From: JBBSOK01 sp038259825
Lineage (GTDB): Bacteria > Bacteroidota > Bacteroidia > Flavobacteriales > Flavobacteriaceae
Direction: 5' to 3'
DNA length: 15,266 nt
Assembly: GCA_038259825.1 (NCBI GenBank)
Contig: JBBSOK010000069.1
Coordinates: 1 to 15,266 of the forward strand
Position 1 is the first letter of the stretch. Each line of letters opens with the position of its first letter. A program made the position numbers and the translations under genes. The notes beneath the pieces are model-generated. The model was not told the DNA's origin. It worked only from the letters and a program-made list of their open reading frames with translations, and searched no databases. Shown one piece after another: positions 1 through 6,771 of this stretch.

Positions 1-159
1 AACCAAAAGCGTTTAAGAGAGGAATTAACCATTATTTTAGACGATTATAAGCGAGCTACAATGTTTTTTGATTATTATGATCTGGAAAAAAAGTTGGGCG
101 GAAAAGGAGCTAGTGAAAAAACAGCAAAGCTTATTGTTGACGAAGCCACAAAAAATTAG
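1..159 (+). CDS. lpxB: 3' end of probable lipid-A-disaccharide synthase (partial)
   Basis: The frame is open from base 1 and gives 52 residues ending in TAG at 157-159; the 5' part lies outside the window. The tail is hydrophilic and helical, and it contains the segment LGGKGASEKTAKLIV near the end. This 'GG-GAS-K-A-LI' ending is what I associate with Bacteroidota LpxB, the inner-membrane-associated glycosyltransferase that joins UDP-diacylglucosamine and lipid X to form the lipid A disaccharide. The downstream order (NlpC/P60 lipoprotein, then ComEC) also matches what I remember of flavobacterial lpxB loci. No catalytic residue is in view, so the assignment rests on a short C-terminal match and on context. 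Another glycosyltransferase-like protein remains possible. Confidence 0.6.
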   Translation, partial: NQKRLREELTIILDDYKRATMFFDYYDLEKKLGGKGASEKTAKLIVDEATKN

Positions 160-271
160 AGACCAGAAAAAAGCTTTTTCGACACTTAAATATAAATTGC
201 AAATTAAAAATTCATACTTTTAAAAACTGTTATATTTTTTAAACCTCAAATTAAAATTTTTTCTATTCCTC

Positions 272-847
272 ATGAAAAGAACGCTCTTATTATTATTTGT
301 AGCTGCATTTTTAGCCTCTTGTGGCGGCTCTAAGCGCAGTATAACTTCAACCACGTCTTCTATTAAAAAGGAAAGAATAAAAAAGCATCAAAATATTATA
401 GAACCAGCTATTAGCAATGTAGAAATAATTCCGGGAAATGAATTACCGGAAGACGTGAAGGCTAAAGATGTATTAGAAAATGTAATAGATTACGCCAAAA
501 CTTTTGAAGGAACGCGTTATAAATTTGGTGGTACAACGGAGGCTGGAATGGATTGTTCAGGTTTGGTTTACACAGCCTTTCAAAAAGAAAATATTAATTT
601 GCCTCGTATTTCCAGGGAAATGGCCAAAGAAGGCGTTTTAATATCTATAAAAGATGTGAAGGAAGGCGATCTTGTTTTTTTTAAAACAAGCCGAAAATAC
701 AATATTAATCATGTAGGAATTGTGGTCGATAATAAACGAGGCGAAATATCATTCATTCACGCAAGTACGAGTGCGGGCGTTATAGTATCATCTCTTGAAG
801 AAGATTATTGGAAAAAAGCTTTCGTTGAATGTAGAAGGATAATTTAA
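272..847 (+). CDS. NlpC/P60 (C40) cell-wall peptidase lipoprotein
   Basis: A 191-residue protein. It opens with a lipoprotein signal: basic K2-R3, a hydrophobic core, and a lipobox L14-A15-S16-C17, so Cys17 should be lipidated. A polar, lysine-rich linker covers about residues 18-65. The NlpC/P60 domain runs from about residue 68 to the end, with the catalytic Cys95 in MDCSGLVY, His147 in NHVGIV and the third polar residue His163 in FIHAS; all three are present. Members of this family usually cut D-gamma-Glu-diaminopimelate bonds in peptidoglycan stem peptides. The residues after Cys17 (GGSKRS) lack the acidic surface-export signal described for Bacteroidota lipoproteins, so a periplasm-facing location is more likely (inference). 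The gene sits 12 bp ahead of comEC and is probably co-transcribed with it. ATG 272 is the only start that preserves the signal peptide. Confidence 0.93.
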   Translation: MKRTLLLLFVAAFLASCGGSKRSITSTTSSIKKERIKKHQNIIEPAISNVEIIPGNELPEDVKAKDVLENVIDYAKTFEGTRYKFGGTTEAGMDCSGLVYTAFQKENINLPRISREMAKEGVLISIKDVKEGDLVFFKTSRKYNINHVGIVVDNKRGEISFIHASTSAGVIVSSLEEDYWKKAFVECRRII

Positions 848-859
848 TTTTTTTGGCCA

Positions 860-2887
860 ATGAAGTTCATCAATTTTGCCGTTGTAAAATTTTCAATCTT
901 GTTGGCACTCGGAATCATTACTTCTTATTTCTTCCCTGTTAATTTTCCTTTTTTAGTTGTTCTTCCTATATTAATTGGTGTATTAGCATTTTTATTTTTT
1001 TACTATAAAAATCGAATTACTGAAAATTTACTTTTTGCAATTATTACCTATTTTACATTTTTTGTAATAGGCTACGCCAACTTTCAGAATAGTCAGCCAG
1101 ATTCTATAGAAAATCACTTTTCAAATTTTGTTTCTTCGGAAGAAAATCAATTGCTTCAATTAAAAATTAGGGAGCAATTAAAAAGTGATTCTTATAATGA
1201 TAAATATGTAGCTGAAGTTTTTCAAATAAATTCCAACAAAGCTAAAGGGAAAATACTTTTCATAATTAAAAAAGATTCAGTTTACAACATATTAAAACCT
1301 GATGAACTTCTACTCATAACTTCTGAAGTCAAATCCATAAACGCACCTTTAAATCCGCACCAATTTGATTATAAAAAGTATATGTCCTCTTTATCAGTTT
1401 TCGGACAGACAACTATTAATAAGGATCAAATTCTAATCCAAAAAATGGGCGCATCCTCAATTAGGGGAACAGCTCAAAAATTTAGAAATTTTCTAATTTC
1501 TAAACTCGAACAAAGTCCCCTTAATCCTAGGGAAAGAGGAATAATAATGGCCTTAATTTTAGGCGAAAAACGTGGAATTGATAAGCAACTCTATAATGAT
1601 TATGCTGCAGCTGGAGCTGTTCATATTTTAGCAGTTTCAGGATTACACGTAGGAATATTACTGGTGCTATTAACATTTTTAAGCAAACCACTTACCTACT
1701 TAAAAAATGGAAATATAATTGCTGGTTGTGTAATAGTTCTTTGTTTGTGGGCATTTGCGTTCATCACCGGACTGTCACCTTCTGTCACAAGAGCCGTAAC
1801 TATGTTTTCTTTTTTTGCATTTGCCAACGCAGCGGGCAGGCCAACTAATGGAATAAACACCTTATTTTTATCATTTTTGGTATTATTGGTTATTAATCCA
1901 CTATGGCTATTTCAGGTTGGATTTCAATTAAGTTATGCCGCAGTTCTTTTTATTTTATGGCTGCATCCGCTTTTTACGAAATCAATAATCCGCTCAAAAT
2001 ATTGGCTTGTTAGAAAAGGCACAAGCATAATAACAGTGACGCTAGCAGCTCAAATTGGTGTTTTGCCTTTAACGCTTTATTATTTTCATCAATTTCCGGG
2101 TTTATTTCTTTTGACGAATATTGTGGTTTTACCAATAATTTCGCTTTTAATGTATGGGGGTATTTTAATCGTTTTCCTAGCTGCAGTTAATGGTTTGCCT
2201 GAATGGCTAGCAATAGCTTATAATTATTGTATAGAACAGTTAAATAATTTTGTGCATTGGGTTGCAATGCAGGAGCAATTTCTATTTCAGGATCTACATT
2301 TTCCTGGACCTCAAGTAATGACATCATATTTATTGTTGATTTCGCTTTTGATACTTTGGAAGGTTTTTGATGTAAAAAGAATAATTGCAGTTTTGGCAAT
2401 GTTCACAATTTTCATATCAACTTTTGTTTGGGACAAATTTGAAACTTCAAACGATGAACTAATCGTATTCAACAAAACTGCAGAAACAGTAATTAGTTAT
2501 AAAAATGATTCAGAATTAACCGTATTTCGAAACGATTCAATAGAAAATTCAAGTTTGAATACTCTATTGAGAAGTTATTCAACTGCAACAAATTCCCAAA
2601 TAACTTCTTCGAATAAAGTACCGTCAGTTCTAAAATATGACAAAAAATCAATTCTAATTTTAGATAGTATCGGCGCATATCCAAAACTAGAAAAAGTAGA
2701 CTTTTTGGTGTTAACTCAAAGTCCAAAAATTAATTTTGAAAGAATGTTAGACAGCTTAAAACCTAACTTTATAATCGCCGATGCCAGTAATTATAAAGGT
2801 TATGTGACAATGTGGAAAGAAACTTGCGAGTATAAAAAAGTCCCATTTCATTATACCGCAGAAATGGGATCTTATGTTATTAAATGA
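860..2887 (+). CDS. comEC: ComEC/Rec2 family DNA-uptake channel protein
   Basis: A 675-residue polytopic inner-membrane protein. Hydrophobic segments open the protein (about residues 8-50 and 57-72), followed by a soluble N-terminal DUF4131/OB-like part (about 95-190). The Competence domain (about 225-500) has the family landmarks HILAVSGLHVGIL (255-267), RAVTMFSFFAFANAAGRPTN (311-330) and FQVGFQLSYAA (351-361). ComEC passes one DNA strand across the inner membrane during transformation. The C-terminal part (about 530-675) occupies the place of the metallo-beta-lactamase-like domain of longer ComEC proteins, but I see no HxHxDH motif, so it looks like a decayed or reduced version. The gene follows the NlpC/P60 gene by 12 bp and ends 10 bp from the convergent thioredoxin-like gene. 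The family is certain; actual competence of the organism is not shown here. Confidence 0.95.
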   Translation: MKFINFAVVKFSILLALGIITSYFFPVNFPFLVVLPILIGVLAFLFFYYKNRITENLLFAIITYFTFFVIGYANFQNSQPDSIENHFSNFVSSEENQLLQLKIREQLKSDSYNDKYVAEVFQINSNKAKGKILFIIKKDSVYNILKPDELLLITSEVKSINAPLNPHQFDYKKYMSSLSVFGQTTINKDQILIQKMGASSIRGTAQKFRNFLISKLEQSPLNPRERGIIMALILGEKRGIDKQLYNDYAAAGAVHILAVSGLHVGILLVLLTFLSKPLTYLKNGNIIAGCVIVLCLWAFAFITGLSPSVTRAVTMFSFFAFANAAGRPTNGINTLFLSFLVLLVINPLWLFQVGFQLSYAAVLFILWLHPLFTKSIIRSKYWLVRKGTSIITVTLAAQIGVLPLTLYYFHQFPGLFLLTNIVVLPIISLLMYGGILIVFLAAVNGLPEWLAIAYNYCIEQLNNFVHWVAMQEQFLFQDLHFPGPQVMTSYLLLISLLILWKVFDVKRIIAVLAMFTIFISTFVWDKFETSNDELIVFNKTAETVISYKNDSELTVFRNDSIENSSLNTLLRSYSTATNSQITSSNKVPSVLKYDKKSILILDSIGAYPKLEKVDFLVLTQSPKINFERMLDSLKPNFIIADASNYKGYVTMWKETCEYKKVPFHYTAEMGSYVIK

Positions 2888-2897
2888 TAGCTATTTT

Positions 2898-3434
2898 CTA
2901 AAAAGTTCCTTTGAAATCTGCTTGATATTTTTCCCAAGCTTCTGCGGTGGTTACTTTTAAATAATCATCATTCGAAATCATTTTCAAAAATATTTCAATT
3001 TGCGCAGGAGTTCTATAACCTGGTATTGACTGAATCAAATCACCATTTTCCTTGAAGAAAACAATATTTGGGTACGCTGTTATTTTCATGGCATTTGCAA
3101 AAAGGTGTTGGGAATTTCTACCTTTACGACCTTCAACGTAACCTGGATTTGTATAAGTAAAATCCTGAAAATCCACGATCTCATTACCTTCTGCATTAAA
3201 CTTTACGGCATAATAGTTATCGTTTATGAACTTTATTACATTTTTATCGCTAAATGTATTTTTGTCCAGCATTTTGCAAGGGCCGCACCAAGTGGTATAA
3301 ACATCCATAAATATTTTCTTAGGATTTTTCTTTTGCGCTGCAACGGCTTCGTTCATCGTCATCCATTTGATGTTTTCTTGAGCATTTATAGTAGCAAAGG
3401 CAAGAAAAGCCAATAGAAATAAAAATTTTTTCAT
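2898..3434 (-). CDS. Secreted thioredoxin-fold protein with CGPC motif
   Basis: A 178-residue protein with a signal peptide at residues 1-18 (basic MKK, hydrophobic core, then A-T-I-N-A before QEN). The thioredoxin fold begins about residue 35: IFMDVYTTWCGPCKMLDKNTF carries the redox pair Cys50 and Cys53, and the cis-proline is Pro122 in ITAYPNIVFF. Between the active-site helix and the cis-proline lies a longer polar stretch (about 80-112, NEIVDF...GRKGRN) than in classical thioredoxin, as in the thioredoxin_7/DsbD-gamma-like group. It should act in the periplasm as a thiol-disulfide reductase or similar; the partner is unknown. The gene stands alone: a strong terminator (3469-3501) separates it from the transporter gene upstream, and it converges on comEC with 10 bp between the stops. 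The start is ATG at 3432-3434, directly followed by the signal peptide. Confidence 0.9.
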   Translation of the reverse strand: MKKFLFLLAFLAFATINAQENIKWMTMNEAVAAQKKNPKKIFMDVYTTWCGPCKMLDKNTFSDKNVIKFINDNYYAVKFNAEGNEIVDFQDFTYTNPGYVEGRKGRNSQHLFANAMKITAYPNIVFFKENGDLIQSIPGYRTPAQIEIFLKMISNDDYLKVTTAEAWEKYQADFKGTF

Positions 3435-3468
3435 TGTATAAATTTTAATTAACTAAGTTCTTTAAAAC

Positions 3469-3501
3469 AAAAAACGTTCCATAATTAGTGGAACGTTTTT
3501 T
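3469..3501 (-). terminator. Rho-independent terminator after the peptide transporter operon
   Basis: A perfect 12-bp inverted repeat (arms 3469-3480 and 3490-3501, core CGTTCC/GGAACG, loop of 9 nt). The distal arm ends in a run of Ts on either strand, so it can work in both directions. It lies 22 bp past the stop of the minus-strand transporter at 3523 and 35 bp ahead of the thioredoxin-like gene. It should therefore end the DPP IV/POT transcript and make the thioredoxin gene a separate unit. Confidence 0.88.
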
Positions 3502-3522
3502 TGCCACTTATTATCTAAATAA

Positions 3523-5313
3523 TTAACGGATTCCGTGCATTAGTTTCTTCAAAACCGGATTTAATGCCATAGATACAAGCCCTACGGCAATAGGAATTAG
3601 TGTAAATATCAAAAAGAAAGTTCCCATTGAGTATTCGGCTGATATTTTATCAATCATTCCACCCATAGTATTTGCGGCTTTCTGTCCAACCGCAATTGCT
3701 AAATACCAAACGCCAAACATAAATCCAATCATACGTGCCGGCACTAATTTGCTTAAATAAGACAAACCTAACGGCGAAAGGCATAATTCGCCCATTGTGT
3801 GTAACAAGTAGGCTAAAATTAAAAATACCATACTTACCGATGCTGTCATCGCACCAGGTGGGATATCCGATGAGCCGTAAGAAAGAATTGCAAATCCTAA
3901 CCCTAGCATTATTAAACCTATACCGTATTTTACCGCTGCACTTGGATTATATTTACTTTCCCACCACTTTGAAAATAGTGGCGCCAATGTTATTATAAAA
4001 AACGAATTGAGTATACCAAACCAAGTTGCATCTACTTCTAATTCTGTTTGTGTAAACTTGTCTTGTAATCTAAAAATTACCAATCCCCAAATAGCAATAA
4101 ATGCAATTATCAAGGCGATATTTGATAGACCAATCCTGTTGTGGGTTTTTTTAACTAATAAGTAAATTACCCAAGTAATTATTACTAATGGAATTGTTGT
4201 TAAAAGTGCATCTACAATTTTAAATACGAATGCTGAGTTACCAGTTAAGCTTCTATTGGTGTAATCTTGCGCAAAGAGCGTCATTGAACCTAATGATTGT
4301 TCGAAAAATGCAAAAAAGAACACAGTAAACAATCCAAAAATAGAAACAGCAATTAATCTATCTCTTACAATTGGTAAATAGCGTGCTATTCGCGTAACCA
4401 ATAAGACCAGAAATAAAACCAAAGCAGCAAGAACGACTACATTCGTTCCGCTCATTCCACCTATTTCAAACGGCACTAAAGATGTTTCATAAATCTTTTC
4501 AAGCGGATCATTAAAAAGATAAAGCAATCCGCCGACAGATGACAAGATGATCAAAACATAATCAAACATAGTAAAGGGATTCAACTTTGTTGGAATCGCA
4601 TCAACTTCTTGATTTCTTAATTCTGGTCTTTCTTCATTTATATTTTGTGGTATTTCAACTTCATACACTTTAGATGGTTTTGCACCAATATTACCAAATA
4701 TTTTGCCTGCTAATAAAAATTGAAGCATTCCTAAAAACATAAAAATACCCGCAAGGCCAAAACCCCAAGACCAACCATAATTTTCAGCAAGGTAACCGCA
4801 TAGCATCATTCCGAAGAAAGCACCAGCATTTACACCCATATAAAAAATGGTATATGCACCATCTTTTTTAGACTCTTTACCTTTATACATTTCAGAAATG
4901 ATAGATGTAATATTTGGTTTAAAAAAGCCTGTACCAATTACCAATAGAGCCAAACCTAAGTAGAATGAAGCTGTAGTTTCGAGGGCCATTGAAGCATGAC
5001 CTAAAGTCATAATAACACATCCTATAACAACAGCCATACGATACCCCGTAATTTTATCGGCTATCCAACCTCCAATAATAGGAGTTAAGTAGAGCAGCGA
5101 TGCATATGTACCAATTAGTGCCAAAGCGTGCTCACGTGGCCATTCCCAACCTGGATTATTTCCTAGTAAAGGCGCAGTTAAAAATAAGACCAACAGTATA
5201 CGCATTCCATAAAACGAAAAGCGTTCCCACATTTCTGTGAAAAATAATATAAACAAGCCTGCTGGATGTCCTAAAACCTTGTCTTTAAATAGATTTTCTA
5301 TGTCTGTATTCAT
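3523..5313 (-). CDS. POT/PTR2 family peptide-proton symporter with extra membrane segments
   Basis: A 596-residue inner-membrane transporter of the proton-dependent oligopeptide (POT, MFS) family, which imports di- and tripeptides. Landmarks are the TM1 motif EMWERFSFYG (27-36; Glu27, Glu30, Arg31), the TM4 lysine Lys132 in FFKPNITS, GVNAGAFFG (160-168), FEQ (337-339) in TM7 and GELCLSPLGLS (508-518) with Glu509. It is about 100 residues longer than the usual 460-500. Relative to the neighbouring paralogue there are two insertions. One has two hydrophobic segments between the N and C bundles (about 248-268 and 290-312), equal to the HA/HB pair of bacterial POTs. The other is about 70 residues between TM7 and TM8, with two further hydrophobic segments (about 363-387 and 398-416), which I do not know as a standard POT feature. 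It lies 22 bp after the second transporter and is the last gene of the DPP IV operon. Confidence 0.95.
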   Translation of the reverse strand: MNTDIENLFKDKVLGHPAGLFILFFTEMWERFSFYGMRILLVLFLTAPLLGNNPGWEWPREHALALIGTYASLLYLTPIIGGWIADKITGYRMAVVIGCVIMTLGHASMALETTASFYLGLALLVIGTGFFKPNITSIISEMYKGKESKKDGAYTIFYMGVNAGAFFGMMLCGYLAENYGWSWGFGLAGIFMFLGMLQFLLAGKIFGNIGAKPSKVYEVEIPQNINEERPELRNQEVDAIPTKLNPFTMFDYVLIILSSVGGLLYLFNDPLEKIYETSLVPFEIGGMSGTNVVVLAALVLFLVLLVTRIARYLPIVRDRLIAVSIFGLFTVFFFAFFEQSLGSMTLFAQDYTNRSLTGNSAFVFKIVDALLTTIPLVIITWVIYLLVKKTHNRIGLSNIALIIAFIAIWGLVIFRLQDKFTQTELEVDATWFGILNSFFIITLAPLFSKWWESKYNPSAAVKYGIGLIMLGLGFAILSYGSSDIPPGAMTASVSMVFLILAYLLHTMGELCLSPLGLSYLSKLVPARMIGFMFGVWYLAIAVGQKAANTMGGMIDKISAEYSMGTFFLIFTLIPIAVGLVSMALNPVLKKLMHGIR

Positions 5314-5335
5314 ACCATGTAAAAAAAGTTTTGGT

Positions 5336-6745
5336 CTAATTTCTAATTTCGTTGATTTTTGGATCTGCTATCTCAAATCCTTCGTTATCTCCCGAAATTT
5401 CTCGCTCGTTATCCTCAGCGCCATGTGTAAGATTTTCTAATTTTTTTCTAATTAGTAAAACAAGAAGTCCAAAAATAACACAGAAAACAGCGATTCCGGT
5501 AAATACAGTGTATTCACCTAAATCTGAAGCAGACTCTCCTAATAGTCCAGCAAGTTTGTTGCCGAAACCTGTCATTGCAAAATACACGCCCATCATTAAT
5601 GAAGCGTATTTTAGAGGGGCCAATTTTGTAATATATGACAGTGCAACCGGTGATAAACAAAGTTCACCAATAGTATGGAAAAGGTAAGCCAATACTAACC
5701 AGTACATTGCAGAGGAGCCTTCACTATTAAATTCTGCAGCTGCAGCGGTCATAAAAAAGAATCCCATACCCATAATTATCAGACCAAGACACATCTTAAA
5801 AAGGGAAGTTGAAACTTTTCCTTTTAACTTTCTTTTAGCCCAATATGCGGCTACTATTGTTCCAAAAATAATTATGAACATTGCATTTAATGACTGGAAC
5901 CATGAAGCCGGAACTTCAAAGCCCATTAACATTCTGTTAGTTTTTTCAGAGGCATAAATGTTCATCAACCCTCCTGCCTGCTCAAAAGCACCCCAGAATA
6001 CGATTACCAAAATAAAAGAAACAAATAGCACGATAACTCTATCTTTTTCAACCTTTGTAAGAGGTCTTTGCATTGCAGCTTTTTCTTCTGGATCCATTGA
6101 ATTGTTGGTATTGTTCCCAACATATTTTAAATGTTTTTGACCAACTAAATACTGTATTAATCCTAACAACATTCCTATTGCAGCCAAACCAAAACCGTAA
6201 TGCCAGCCATAAACTTCACCAACGTAACCAACAATTAAACTAGATAAAAATGCTCCAACGTTTATACCAATATAAAAAATAGTAAAACCTTTATCTCTTC
6301 TTATATCTCCCGCTTTGTATAGACCACCAACCATTGTCGAAATATTTGGCTTAAGCATTCCAACTCCAGCAATAATAAGGCCTAAACCAGTGTAAAAAGC
6401 CCACATTTGTTCAATCGAAAGTATTCCGTGACCCAAAACAAGTAAAATTCCTCCTACCAAAACAGATCGCTTTTGGCCCAAAAATTTATCCGCAATCCAA
6501 CCGCCAGGTATAGATGCTACATAAACTAACATTGTGTAAGTTCCATACAATGATAATGCTTCACCATTTGTCCAACCTAATCCAGGATTCCCACTTGTTG
6601 CTTCAGCTACTAAATATAGTACTAAAATGGCGCGCATACCATAATATGAAAACCGCTCCCACATTTCTGTGAAAAATAAGATGTATAGCCCAACTGGGTG
6701 GCCAAATAATTCCTTTTGTTTTTGATATTGAAGTGCTTCTGACAT
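5336..6745 (-). CDS. POT/PTR2 family peptide-proton symporter, 12-TM type
   Basis: A 469-residue inner-membrane di-/tripeptide:proton symporter of the POT family. Key motifs are intact: EMWERFSYYG (27-36; Glu27, Glu30, Arg31), Lys132 in LKPNIST, GINVGAF (160-166), WGAFEQAGG (251-259), the TM8 opening ASWFQSLNAMFII and GELCLSPVALS (360-370; Glu361). After TM6 a short polar linker (about 205-233) leads straight to TM7, so the HA/HB hairpin found in most bacterial POTs is missing and 12 membrane segments are expected. The C-terminus is a hydrophilic, acidic tail of about 35 residues. The gene lies 26 bp after the DPP IV gene and 22 bp before its paralogue. The two copies share the TM1 motif almost exactly, including a 23-bp identical DNA stretch (5225-5247 and 6657-6679), but differ widely elsewhere, so the duplication is old. 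Start: ATG at 6743-6745, in line with the paralogue's start. Confidence 0.95.
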   Translation of the reverse strand: MSEALQYQKQKELFGHPVGLYILFFTEMWERFSYYGMRAILVLYLVAEATSGNPGLGWTNGEALSLYGTYTMLVYVASIPGGWIADKFLGQKRSVLVGGILLVLGHGILSIEQMWAFYTGLGLIIAGVGMLKPNISTMVGGLYKAGDIRRDKGFTIFYIGINVGAFLSSLIVGYVGEVYGWHYGFGLAAIGMLLGLIQYLVGQKHLKYVGNNTNNSMDPEEKAAMQRPLTKVEKDRVIVLFVSFILVIVFWGAFEQAGGLMNIYASEKTNRMLMGFEVPASWFQSLNAMFIIIFGTIVAAYWAKRKLKGKVSTSLFKMCLGLIIMGMGFFFMTAAAAEFNSEGSSAMYWLVLAYLFHTIGELCLSPVALSYITKLAPLKYASLMMGVYFAMTGFGNKLAGLLGESASDLGEYTVFTGIAVFCVIFGLLVLLIRKKLENLTHGAEDNEREISGDNEGFEIADPKINEIRN

Positions 6746-6771
6746 ACTGTGAATTATATTAAATTGGTTGG

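Noticed and set aside
168..179. Palindrome AAAAAGCTTTTT just after the first stop codon, as a possible terminator
   Set aside because: It has no loop, and its only G/C pair is the central GC step, so the hairpin would be very weak.
197..222. TTG ... TACTTTTA as a promoter for the NlpC/P60 gene
   Set aside because: The spacer is only 15 nt and the final G is missing; in such AT-rich DNA the match is no better than chance.
5225..5247. A 23-bp repeat shared with 6657-6679 as a mobile or regulatory repeat
   Set aside because: It encodes the same conserved TM1 motif (FFTEMWER) in the two paralogous transporters, so protein-level constraint explains it.
5352..5687. Plus-strand open frame antisense to the 12-segment transporter
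   Set aside because: It mirrors the codons of a well-supported gene, shows no domain or signal, and has no independent context.
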